Source: Deltaproteobacteria bacterium
GTDB taxonomy: Bacteria; Desulfobacterota; Binatia; HRBIN30; CADEER01
Direction: 5' to 3'
Assembly: GCA_029262455.1 (NCBI GenBank)
Contig: JAJCZJ010000014.1
Span: 1 to 64,000 of the forward strand
Length of the DNA: 64,000 bases
Made by a program: the position numbers and the translations under genes
The notes under the pieces: model-generated
What the model was told of the DNA's origin: nothing
Database searches by the model: none
What the model saw: the letters and a program-made list of their open reading frames with translations, nothing else
In this document: piece by piece, positions 32,339-40,055 of the stretch
How positions within the stretch are numbered: position 1 is the stretch's first letter
Layout: each line of letters begins with the position of its first letter

Positions 32339-33106
32339 ATGGGATCGCACGTATCAAGAGAGAAAATCAGTGGCCGTATCGTCGCGTTAGGTGGCGGTGG
32401 CTTCTCGATGGAGCTAGACAATTCACTGCTCGATGATTTCATTCTGTCACTCGCACCGAGTCAGCCCGCGAGAATCTGTTTTGTTCCTACGGCTAGCTCC
32501 GATTCCGCTGCCTATTTGTTGAAGTTTTACCGTGCCTTCAGTGGGCGCGCAATTGCGACGGATCTAACTCTCTCCGATCAAGCGGCCGTTGCTCGACGCC
32601 CCGCGCATTCTTCGGAGATACAAAGCCATATAGCATCTCAAGACATCATCTACGTTGGTGGTGGAAATACGGCAAATCTACTTGCGATCTGGCGCGCACA
32701 CAGCGTTGATCAGGTGCTCCGTGACGCCTGGGTTCAGGGAAAGATCCTTTGCGGCATCAGCGCCGGAATGATCTGCTGGTTTCATGATGGGCTCACAGAT
32801 TCGTTTGGCGGGCTGGATCCACTTGGAGATGGTTTGGGCTTTCTCGATGGCAGCGCCTGCCCGCACTATGATGGCGAAAAGGGGCGCCCCGATGCCTACC
32901 GCAAGGCAATAAAGGACGGGATGCAGCCGGGCTATGCCGCCGACGATGGCGCCGCGCTACATTTTCACGGGGCGGAGTTGGTAGAGGTTGTCACGTCACG
33001 AAAAAAGGCCGCCGCCTATCGACTGGAGCTCGTAAATGGTGAAGTGATCGAGACGCCATTGGAGGCCCGATATCTGGGGAGTAGCGATGTCGGCGCAAGC
33101 GCCTAA
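32339..33106 (+). CDS. peptidase E-like (S51, class I GATase fold) protein
   Basis: 255 residues. GRIVALGGGGFSME at the start, DIIYVGGGNTANLLAIWR, the nucleophile elbow GISAGMICWF (Ser), and SACPHYDGEKGRP with the expected His region. S51 peptidases cleave Asp-containing dipeptides or release amino acids from storage polymers. It is a metabolic enzyme among TA and unknown cassettes, longer than most cargo. Starts 8 bases after the attC15 core. Confidence 0.8.
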   Translation: MGSHVSREKISGRIVALGGGGFSMELDNSLLDDFILSLAPSQPARICFVPTASSDSAAYLLKFYRAFSGRAIATDLTLSDQAAVARRPAHSSEIQSHIASQDIIYVGGGNTANLLAIWRAHSVDQVLRDAWVQGKILCGISAGMICWFHDGLTDSFGGLDPLGDGLGFLDGSACPHYDGEKGRPDAYRKAIKDGMQPGYAADDGAALHFHGAELVEVVTSRKKAAAYRLELVNGEVIETPLEARYLGSSDVGASA

Positions 33107-33152
33107 CAAAGGGATGAAGCCGACAGTCAAAAGTGTCACGCCCTTATTTGCA
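33101..33152 (+). repeat. degenerate attC16
   Basis: Begins with a good GCCTAAC at 33101-33107 after the peptidase-E-like stop, but no clear GTTRRRY core or palindrome follows before the hicA remnant. Read as a decayed site. Confidence 0.45.
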
Positions 33153-33339
33153 ATGGCAAAGGCCGCGATCAAGCTGGTCGAAAGCGATGGTTGGCGCTTG
33201 AACCGATTCCGAGGGAGTCATCGACAGTTCCGTCACCCGACCAAGCCCAGGTACAGTGACGATCTCTGGCAAAGAGAGTTTGGAAATACTTCGGGGAACC
33301 ATGAACAGCGTCCTCAAGCAGGCGGGCTCAAAGGAACGA
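33153..33339 (+). pseudogene. frameshifted hicA, terminal cassette
   Basis: Clearly related to the hicA at 27445-27696 (AIKLVESDGWRLNRFRGSHRQFRHPTKP), but one extra base near 33249 (CCCAGGTACAG against CCGGGTACAG) shifts the frame. The downstream DNA still matches MNSVLKQAG in the shifted frame. No hicB and no attC follow; the remnant abuts the 3' end of the sigma-54 activator gene at 33348, marking the right end of the integron. Confidence 0.8.
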
Positions 33340-33347
33340 ATCACCAA

Positions 33348-34808
33348 CTACCGTTTCGCGGTTGAGATCCCGTACTTCTTGAGCTTGCGCACGACCGACG
33401 ACTGGTCGATGCCCAATTGATCCGCCATCTCATAGGTCGAGCTACAAGCTCGCGAGGTCTCGGTCAGGATTCGCCGCTCGACCTCCTCGAGCCGCGACTT
33501 CATCGAGCCAGTGCCGGCAGGTACGTCGGATCCGGGGGCCGGCTCCTTCTCTGCAACGGCGCCTTGTTCGACCTCGCGCCGCACGTCGTCGACCCCGACC
33601 ACCTGGTCGTGACCGGTCAGGACGAGGCGAACGACGAGGTTCTTCAGCTCGCGGACGTTTCCCGGCAACTCACAACCGAGCAGGTACTCGACCGCTCCGC
33701 CGCTGAGCCGACGTTCCGTCCCGTACTCCTGATTGCACGCATCGGTGAGGCGCTCGACCAGAGCTGCCAGGTCCTCGGGACGCTCGCGCAGCGGCGGAAT
33801 GAACAGAGGAATCGTCTCGAGTCGGTACAGCAGATCGGCGCGAAACTCGCCGCGGCGGGCCAGGTCGCGCAAGCGCCGGTTGGTCGCAGCGATGACGCGC
33901 ACATCGAGTCGCTTGGCCTCCGTGCTACCGACGCGGGTCAGCACCTTGTCATCGAGGATCTGCAAGAGCTTGGCCTGCGAGCTCTTCGGCAACTCGCCGA
34001 TCTCGTCGAGGAAGATCGTGCCGCGGTTGGCCGCCTCGAAGAAACCCTCTTTGCCCTCTGGCGCCGAACCGGTGAAGGCCCCGGCCTCATAGCCAAAGAG
34101 CTCCGATTCGACCAGCGACTCCGGGATCGCGCCGCAGTTGACCTGAATAAACGGCTTGTCCCGCCGCCGACTCGTGCGATGAATCAGATCGGCGAGAACA
34201 CCCTTGCCAACTCCCGTCTCGCCCTCGATCAGAACCGTCAGGTCATAGTCGGCGATCTGCATCGCCGTCGTCACGACGTCGATCATCAGCGGGCTTTCGA
34301 CGACGAACTTTTCGAGGCCCTCTTTGCGCAGACGACTCAACAAGTGCGAGCGCTCCAACTCTTCCAACTGTTGTTCACCGCGGTGGCGTTCGAGCTGTCG
34401 TTTCAGCGAGCTCAATTGCGTGAAATTGCGGACATTGAGGATGATGTTGAGCAGTTCGCCAGCGGCGCCAAAGTGCGGGTTGGCGGTAACCAGCAAGAGC
34501 TCGCCGCCCTGAACATTGACCAGCGTCGTCGCCGGGTAGGACCCCTTCAAGACCTGCAGCGCCGCCGAGTTGCGCGCCGAACCGGGCGTCGCCCGCATCT
34601 CGTCAATCGTCCGGCCGATCCAAACGTCGCGCTTCATCCCGGTGAGGTGCTCGAAGGCCTCGTTCATCTCCAGGAAACAGCCGTCCGGTGAAACCAGACA
34701 GATCCCGTCGTAAGAGGCGTTCATCACCGCGTCGAGCAGAGCCTGCTCCGACGAGGGACCGGCCTTCGGACTCCTCTTCGGCGCGGCGGACTTCTTGGCA
34801 CTGGGCAT
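33348..34808 (-). CDS. PAS-containing sigma-54-dependent activator
   Basis: About 486 residues. A PAS domain (ALLDAVMNASYDGICLVSPDGCFLEMNEAFEHLTG) leads into an AAA+ domain with Walker A GETGVGKG, the sigma-54-contacting GAFTGS loop, Walker B GTIFLDEIGEL and the R-finger region. A Fis-type HTH closes the protein (YEMADQLGIDQSSVVRKLKKYGI). It activates sigma-54 promoters in response to a signal sensed by PAS; the target is unknown. The frame extends to 34844; the ATG at 34808 begins a charged, low-complexity linker and is preferred. Confidence 0.9.
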   Translation of the reverse strand: MPSAKKSAAPKRSPKAGPSSEQALLDAVMNASYDGICLVSPDGCFLEMNEAFEHLTGMKRDVWIGRTIDEMRATPGSARNSAALQVLKGSYPATTLVNVQGGELLLVTANPHFGAAGELLNIILNVRNFTQLSSLKRQLERHRGEQQLEELERSHLLSRLRKEGLEKFVVESPLMIDVVTTAMQIADYDLTVLIEGETGVGKGVLADLIHRTSRRRDKPFIQVNCGAIPESLVESELFGYEAGAFTGSAPEGKEGFFEAANRGTIFLDEIGELPKSSQAKLLQILDDKVLTRVGSTEAKRLDVRVIAATNRRLRDLARRGEFRADLLYRLETIPLFIPPLRERPEDLAALVERLTDACNQEYGTERRLSGGAVEYLLGCELPGNVRELKNLVVRLVLTGHDQVVGVDDVRREVEQGAVAEKEPAPGSDVPAGTGSMKSRLEEVERRILTETSRACSSTYEMADQLGIDQSSVVRKLKKYGISTAKR

Positions 34809-34979
34809 CGAGAAAGTATGAAACTTGCAGGCCTTCGAAGTCAACGATGATCGCTTGATCGAACCGGGAGGCAGAGGCGCTACCGAGCCGCGTCCGCGAG
34901 CGCCACTTGCAGCCGAACTACGATCCGTAGAGGCTACGCACGCGGCAAAGCGGTTGATCGCCGGACGGAGGAAGCGAAC

Positions 34980-36026
34980 GTGAAGATTTCGACAGGGATG
35001 GGGTATGCTGGCGGCTTCGGGGAGTCGATCCGCGAGGTGCAGGAACTCGAAAAGGCGGGGCTCGATACCGTATGGGTCGCCGAAGCATACGGATTCGATG
35101 CGGTCAGTTTGATGGGCTACCTCGCGGCGAAAACCGAGCGTGTCCAGATCGCCTCAGGCATCCTGCCGATCTACACGCGCACCCCCACCCTACTCGCCAT
35201 GACCGCTGCCGGCATCGACATGCTCAGCGGCGGACGCGCCATGCTCGGCCTGGGCAGCTCCGGCCCGCAGGTCGTCGAGGGTTGGCACGGGGTACCGTTC
35301 GACGCGCCGGTACCGCGCATGCGCGAGATCATCGACATCTGCCGCAGGGTATGGCGACGCGAAGTCCTCAATCACCAGGGCAAGCGCTACCAAATGCCGC
35401 TGCCACCGGGACAAGGCACCGGCCTCGGCAAGCCGCTCAAGGTCATCACTCGACCCGTCCGCGACGACATTCCAATCGCCGTCGCCTCACTCGCGATGAA
35501 GAGCGTCGCGATGACGGCCGAACTCGCCGACGCGTGGCTGCCGGTGATGTTCTTGCCGGATCGTGCCCAGCAACGATGGGGCGACGCCTTGGCAAAGGGG
35601 CGCGCCAAACGCAGCCCCGATCGACGGACACTCGACATCTACGCCGGCGGCGCCGTCGGCATCGGCGAAGGCCTCGAGCCGCTGCGCGACCGCAGTCGCC
35701 CGGCATCGGCGCTCTACATCGGCGGCATGGGCGCGCGCGGGAAAAATTTCTACAACGAGACCTTCGCGAGCTTCGGCTACGAAGACGAGGCAGTAACGAT
35801 CCAGGATCTCTACCTGGGAGGAAAGAAGAAGGAAGCGGAAGCAGCGATACCGCAGTCGTTCATCGACGCAACGACCCTGATCGGACCGCGCGAATTCGTG
35901 AAGGAGCGTCTCGCTGCCTACCGCGAAGCTGGGGTCACATGTCTCAACGTCTCACTGGTCGGCAAGACGATCGCGGAGAAGACGAAGAACTTGGACACGC
36001 TGCGCAATTTGATTGATACGGCCTGA
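34980..36026 (+). CDS. LLM-class (F420/flavin-dependent) oxidoreductase
   Basis: 348 residues, luciferase-like TIM barrel: GLDTVWVAEAYGFDAVSLMGYLAAKTERVQIASGILPIYTRTPTLLAMTAA, then GLGSSGPQVVEGWHGVPF. The pattern resembles the F420-dependent LLM group common in Actinobacteria and Binatota; FMN use cannot be excluded. Starts with GTG behind GGAGG. Divergently placed from the sigma-54 activator. Confidence 0.8.
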   Translation: MKISTGMGYAGGFGESIREVQELEKAGLDTVWVAEAYGFDAVSLMGYLAAKTERVQIASGILPIYTRTPTLLAMTAAGIDMLSGGRAMLGLGSSGPQVVEGWHGVPFDAPVPRMREIIDICRRVWRREVLNHQGKRYQMPLPPGQGTGLGKPLKVITRPVRDDIPIAVASLAMKSVAMTAELADAWLPVMFLPDRAQQRWGDALAKGRAKRSPDRRTLDIYAGGAVGIGEGLEPLRDRSRPASALYIGGMGARGKNFYNETFASFGYEDEAVTIQDLYLGGKKKEAEAAIPQSFIDATTLIGPREFVKERLAAYREAGVTCLNVSLVGKTIAEKTKNLDTLRNLIDTA

Positions 36027-36107
36027 GCGAGGGATGATTCCGGAACCAAAGTTGAACGCGGACAACTAGCCCTCCCGCTTGGGCATTTTTGAAAAACCAC
36101 TCACAGA

Positions 36108-37145
36108 ATGGAAGAGCTGCTCCAGACAATCGTGGCACAAGGGAGTGCATTGATCGCTCTCGTCATACAGTCTCTCAAAGGAACGTTCTTCGAACTCTTT
36201 ACGCTAAAGCCCCGCCAAGCTCTCATTTTCATCTTTATCTCCTATCTCATTGCCTACGCCCTCTATTCGTACGAAAAAGAGGGCGTTCAAGGAGAGACGC
36301 CCAGAGACTTTTTATTCTTCACTGGAGGCAAAGAGGTCTATTTACACCCCTCCGCAATAACGGACTATATATACTATTTCATTGCGCCGATTCTATACAA
36401 AACACTTGCACTTCCTATCTTAATGCTCATCTTCCTGCCCGAATATATTTCGGGTGACACAATCGCAATTCTCGCGGAGCGTAACCTAGGCCCCACAGCC
36501 ACGCCGATCGATACATCCCCAACCGTGATGCTTGTCTATAGTGTTGCGATCTTCATCCTGGCTGATTTTTCTCACTACTGGATTCACCGCACTTTTCATT
36601 GTGGGTTTTTGTGGGAATTCCACAAAGTCCACCATGCCGCGGTCGTACTCAATCCACTGACCGCCAAACGTATCCATGTCGTGGAAACGCTGGCGGAAAA
36701 GACTCTGTACGGATCACTGGTAGGAGTATTCACAGGTATCTTTATTTATATGGGAGCACGGGATATCAGCATACTGCAAATTTTTGGCGCAGCTTACATG
36801 ACAATCATTTTTGACAGCATCGCTTCTAACTTGCGACATTCTCATGTCTGGATGTCTTTTGGTCCCACAATTGAACATGTGATCAACAGCCCGGCCCAGC
36901 ACCAAATTCACCACAGCATTGACCCGAAACAGTACAACAAGAATTTTGGAACGAACTTGTCAATTTGGGACTGGATTTTCGGCACACTGTACGTAACCAG
37001 CGAAAAGGAAAACATCACCTACGGCGTAACAGAAGGGGACAGCCCCAAGCTCAACACGCTTTCGGGAACCATCTTCTACCCATTCCAAGCCTGCTATCAG
37101 CGCACAAAACGGTATTGGAAGAATGGGCTCTTCAGAGCCGAGTGA
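36108..37145 (+). CDS. sterol desaturase/fatty acid hydroxylase family protein
   Basis: 345 residues with several membrane helices and the His boxes of the diiron membrane hydroxylases: HYWIHRTFHCGFLWEFHKVHH, a later RHSHVW, and HQIHHSIDP. These enzymes hydroxylate or desaturate lipids using O2. The coding sequence is visibly richer in A+T than its neighbours and stands alone on its strand, which suggests recent transfer. Confidence 0.85.
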   Translation: MEELLQTIVAQGSALIALVIQSLKGTFFELFTLKPRQALIFIFISYLIAYALYSYEKEGVQGETPRDFLFFTGGKEVYLHPSAITDYIYYFIAPILYKTLALPILMLIFLPEYISGDTIAILAERNLGPTATPIDTSPTVMLVYSVAIFILADFSHYWIHRTFHCGFLWEFHKVHHAAVVLNPLTAKRIHVVETLAEKTLYGSLVGVFTGIFIYMGARDISILQIFGAAYMTIIFDSIASNLRHSHVWMSFGPTIEHVINSPAQHQIHHSIDPKQYNKNFGTNLSIWDWIFGTLYVTSEKENITYGVTEGDSPKLNTLSGTIFYPFQACYQRTKRYWKNGLFRAE

Positions 37146-37319
37146 GTGACTAGAACTTGAAACGAAGAACGACACCCGAAGAAGGAAACACCTGGAGGGC
37201 GGCGACTCGGGGGCTACGATAATGCGGTTGGCCCACTACCGCCGCCAAAGCCGTCCGCCGCGGCAGCTTGCGCCGAGGGACGACGACGGTGTTTCGGAGC
37301 TCGATCAAAGTTCTCCGGC

Positions 37320-37479
37320 GTCGCCCCTAGGCTGCACGGCCGACCTAGACGGCGACGACATCCTCGAAACATTGCTGACCGAAGACCAACGCGGCGACAC
37401 TCGCGACATCGACTTTCCCGGCGTCGGCAACGAATCGCCCGATCATTCCTGCGACGTCGGTGCGTTCGAGCTTGAATAA
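37320..37479 (+). pseudogene. 3' fragment of a CSLREA-type gene
   Basis: Encodes SPLGCTADLDGDDILETLL onward to CDVGAFELE, almost identical in DNA and protein to the last ~55 codons of the CSLREA gene ending at 57292. Upstream sequence (37146-37319) carries no matching body, so this is a detached 3' end. Confidence 0.85.
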
Positions 37480-37575
37480 GAGGCGAGACCCCAGACCGCA
37501 CGACGAGGCCCCACTGCGCGCTTCTTGACTTCGTCGCTCCCAGCTTGGGATCTTACGGTCGAGGAGGAAACGGCA

Positions 37576-38010
37576 ATGGTAGCAAACCCACCCGCAGACA
37601 CTCCACGAGTGTCACCGTATTTACTATACGAAGACGTCGAGGCAGCACTCGATTGGCTCACAAAGGCATTTGGCTTCGTCGAGCGCGCGCGCATCGAGAT
37701 GCCGGAGGGCGGCGTCGGCCACGCTGAGATGACGATCGACGATGGCCTGATCATGATGGGCTATCCCGGCCCTACGTATAAGAACCCGAAACACCTGGGC
37801 GCATCGACACAGCACACCTACGTTTACGTCGGCGACGTAGACGCGCACTACGCGCGGGCCAAGGCCGCCGGAGCCAACATCTTTGAAGAGCCTGCCGATC
37901 AGTTCTATGGCGACCGCCGCTACGGTGCCCATGACCCCGAGGGGCACATGTGGTTCTTCGCCACCCACACCAGAGACGTGCCTCCCGACGAGATGCGACC
38001 GCCAAGCTAA
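37576..38010 (+). CDS. VOC family protein (glyoxalase-like)
   Basis: 144 residues with one tandem VOC fold: RVSPYLLYEDVEAALDWLTKAFGFVE, HAEMTIDDGLIMMG, HTYVYVGDVDAHYARAKAAGANIFEEP, and a final DPEGHMWFFATH. Similar to PhnB/bleomycin-resistance-like VOC proteins; substrate unknown. GAGGAGG precedes the ATG at 37576. The following 384 bases hold no gene. Confidence 0.8.
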   Translation: MVANPPADTPRVSPYLLYEDVEAALDWLTKAFGFVERARIEMPEGGVGHAEMTIDDGLIMMGYPGPTYKNPKHLGASTQHTYVYVGDVDAHYARAKAAGANIFEEPADQFYGDRRYGAHDPEGHMWFFATHTRDVPPDEMRPPS

Positions 38011-38394
38011 CGGCGACAAAGGGCCGCGGTTTCGCAGACCCTCGCAACAGGGAAGACTGTCGATAAACGCAGATTTTCAAGTCCCATAGACAAGGGGATC
38101 GATATGCCAACTTCCTTCTTGCCGATGTGCCGCAGTCTTTCGCGTACGGGGTACGGGGTACGGAAAAGAGAAATGATTCGTGACCTGAAGTACAGCGGAT
38201 AACCCGAAGGCCTTCCGAGTCGTCGGGACGAGTTCGCCGCAACTCCTAAGTCGTGTCACTTCACTTCCCACTCAACGATCTCCTACCCCGCCGCCAGGGG
38301 TTCGGGGTTTCCCCCAATTGACGGACGCTGTTCAATCGGAGTCTTTTGGGGCTCGTCACCGACCAGGCACTGTCGAAACGAGAGGGGAGATACG

Positions 38395-39132
38395 ATGGCG
38401 ATCAAATGGATTAGCAGTCCGAACAAGAGGGCTGGACGACACGGGTACAAGCCCGAGGCGGTCGTCATTCATATTATGGAAGGCTCCCTCGCGGGCACGG
38501 ACTCCTGGTTTCGAAATCCAGAAAGCAAGGTGTCAGCCCACTATGGCGTCGGAGCCGATGGCGAAGTGCACCAGTACGTGGATGAAAGTGACTCCGCGTG
38601 GCATGCTGGGCGCCGCTACGGGGCGACTTGGAAGGGGATTCGCGACGGAGTGAACCCGAACGACTATACGATCGGGATCGAGCATGAAGGAAAAGCGGAC
38701 ACTCCGTGGAGCGACGAGATGTACGACTCCAGCGCCAAGCTCGTCAAAGAAATCTGCCTGCGCTGGAATATCCCGATCGATCGCGACCACGTCATCGGAC
38801 ATCGAGAAATTTACGCGCGCAAGACTTGCCCCGGTAGTCAGGTAAGCTTCAAGAAGCTGATCACCTTGGCCGGCGGCAAAGCCTGCTCACCCGACCAGCA
38901 CAATCTAGTGACACGCAAAGGCTCCGTGATCATTCGGGCGACAGTCAAGGTCCGCACCGGCCCGACCACAGACGCATCCCAAATCGGCAAGATCCTCAAA
39001 GGGAAAAAGGTCAACGTTCTCGGATGGACAAGCAGCGGTCAGGCCGTCGGAGGCAATCCTCACTGGTATCTGTCGTCGAAGAATCAATATTTTTGGGCCG
39101 GGGCGACGGAGAGTCCGGTACCGGGCCTCTGA
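38395..39132 (+). CDS. N-acetylmuramoyl-L-alanine amidase with SH3-like tail
   Basis: 245 residues. The Amidase_2/PGRP domain occupies ~1-155, with zinc ligands in VVIHIMEG, HVIGHRE and the TCPG Cys, and the YGVGADGEVHQYV strand pair. A bacterial SH3-like domain (VKVRTGPTTDASQIGKILKGKKVNVLGW) follows at about 185-235. It would cut the amide between MurNAc and the stem peptide. No signal peptide is visible, so it may be exported otherwise or be prophage-derived; no other phage genes are nearby. Confidence 0.85.
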   Translation: MAIKWISSPNKRAGRHGYKPEAVVIHIMEGSLAGTDSWFRNPESKVSAHYGVGADGEVHQYVDESDSAWHAGRRYGATWKGIRDGVNPNDYTIGIEHEGKADTPWSDEMYDSSAKLVKEICLRWNIPIDRDHVIGHREIYARKTCPGSQVSFKKLITLAGGKACSPDQHNLVTRKGSVIIRATVKVRTGPTTDASQIGKILKGKKVNVLGWTSSGQAVGGNPHWYLSSKNQYFWAGATESPVPGL

Positions 39133-39173
39133 CCCTCGAGACTCGCAACGTCCGGCTGAGTGGGTTCAGGGCG

Positions 39174-39674
39174 GTGCCGAGACGGATCGTTGTCGGCGCC
39201 GCTGTGCTGATCGCGGCATGCACGAGCACTGCGCTCCGGGAGACACCGCGTCATGAGACACCGGATTCTGAGACACCACGTTCTGGGGCGAGGCAAGCGA
39301 ATGACACCGCGCAGCGGATCGTCACTCGTCGGATTGTCGATTCGCAAAGCGGCGCCGTAACTGTCGAGCTCAGCACTTCTGCCATCGACAGACTCCGGGC
39401 TCGATCGGCTTCGCGGCCCGACTTCGATCTTGCCGATCCTGTCAGGGCAGCACGCCTCTTTGCCCGAGCACTCGACCTTCCGCCCTCGACACGTTTCGAG
39501 CTGCTCAGTGTTTCCAAGGAGATCGAGGAAGGACCGGGAGCGTTCGTCGCGACCGTCCGCGCAACTAGCTCCGAGGAGTCCATCGTGATGCGACTTCTCT
39601 CCGACCCAGACGAGACGGAACGGCCGACCGTGTGGCTACTGAACGACTACTGGCCTAGTCCGTCGAAGAAGTAG
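39174..39674 (+). CDS. putative lipoprotein of unknown function
   Basis: About 166 residues from a GTG at 39174: a short signal (RRIVVGAAVLIAAC) with a lipobox Cys. A spacer with three GAGACACC-type DNA repeats (RHETPDSETPRSG) is followed by a domain (VTVELSTSAIDRLRARSA, FELLSVSKEIEEGPGAFVATVRATS). Function unknown. The ribosome site is weak, so the start is tentative. 39675-40055 holds no gene on its own. Confidence 0.5.
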   Translation: MPRRIVVGAAVLIAACTSTALRETPRHETPDSETPRSGARQANDTAQRIVTRRIVDSQSGAVTVELSTSAIDRLRARSASRPDFDLADPVRAARLFARALDLPPSTRFELLSVSKEIEEGPGAFVATVRATSSEESIVMRLLSDPDETERPTVWLLNDYWPSPSKK

Positions 39675-40055
39675 GTCGGCTGCCAGCCGGCGAACTCTTT
39701 CGCTGCTCGCCCTGAGCCGCGAAACGGACACATTCGAACTCAACCGTTGTTCTCAACGAAATCAATCGTTTGGCTGAGAACCGAGCGCGACTCCCCTCTC
39801 CTCATTCTTCCTCGGCCCCGCATCGGAAGTGCCTGGAGTGGTCCGGTTTGGGTGTGCCTGGCCAACAAGGCCCCCAAGCTGAGGGCCAGATTGTAGGCGC
39901 TATGTGCGTTTAGCACCCGACGGCTGGGCAGAGCCCCAAGCAACCGAACCCTCGGCTCAACCAGAGTGGCACGCACTTTGCGATCCTCTGACTCCTGAAC
40001 CCCGCGCCGAATGAACGGCGCAGTGAAGACCTGCCTTGAGCCTGGAGCTTGACCA

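Noticed and set aside
33417-34691. 424-residue plus-strand frame
   Set aside because: Antisense to the sigma-54 activator, whose Walker motifs and HTH are unmistakable.
38395-39132. Prophage lysis module around the amidase
   Set aside because: No holin, tail, capsid or integrase genes nearby; a single amidase does not support a prophage.
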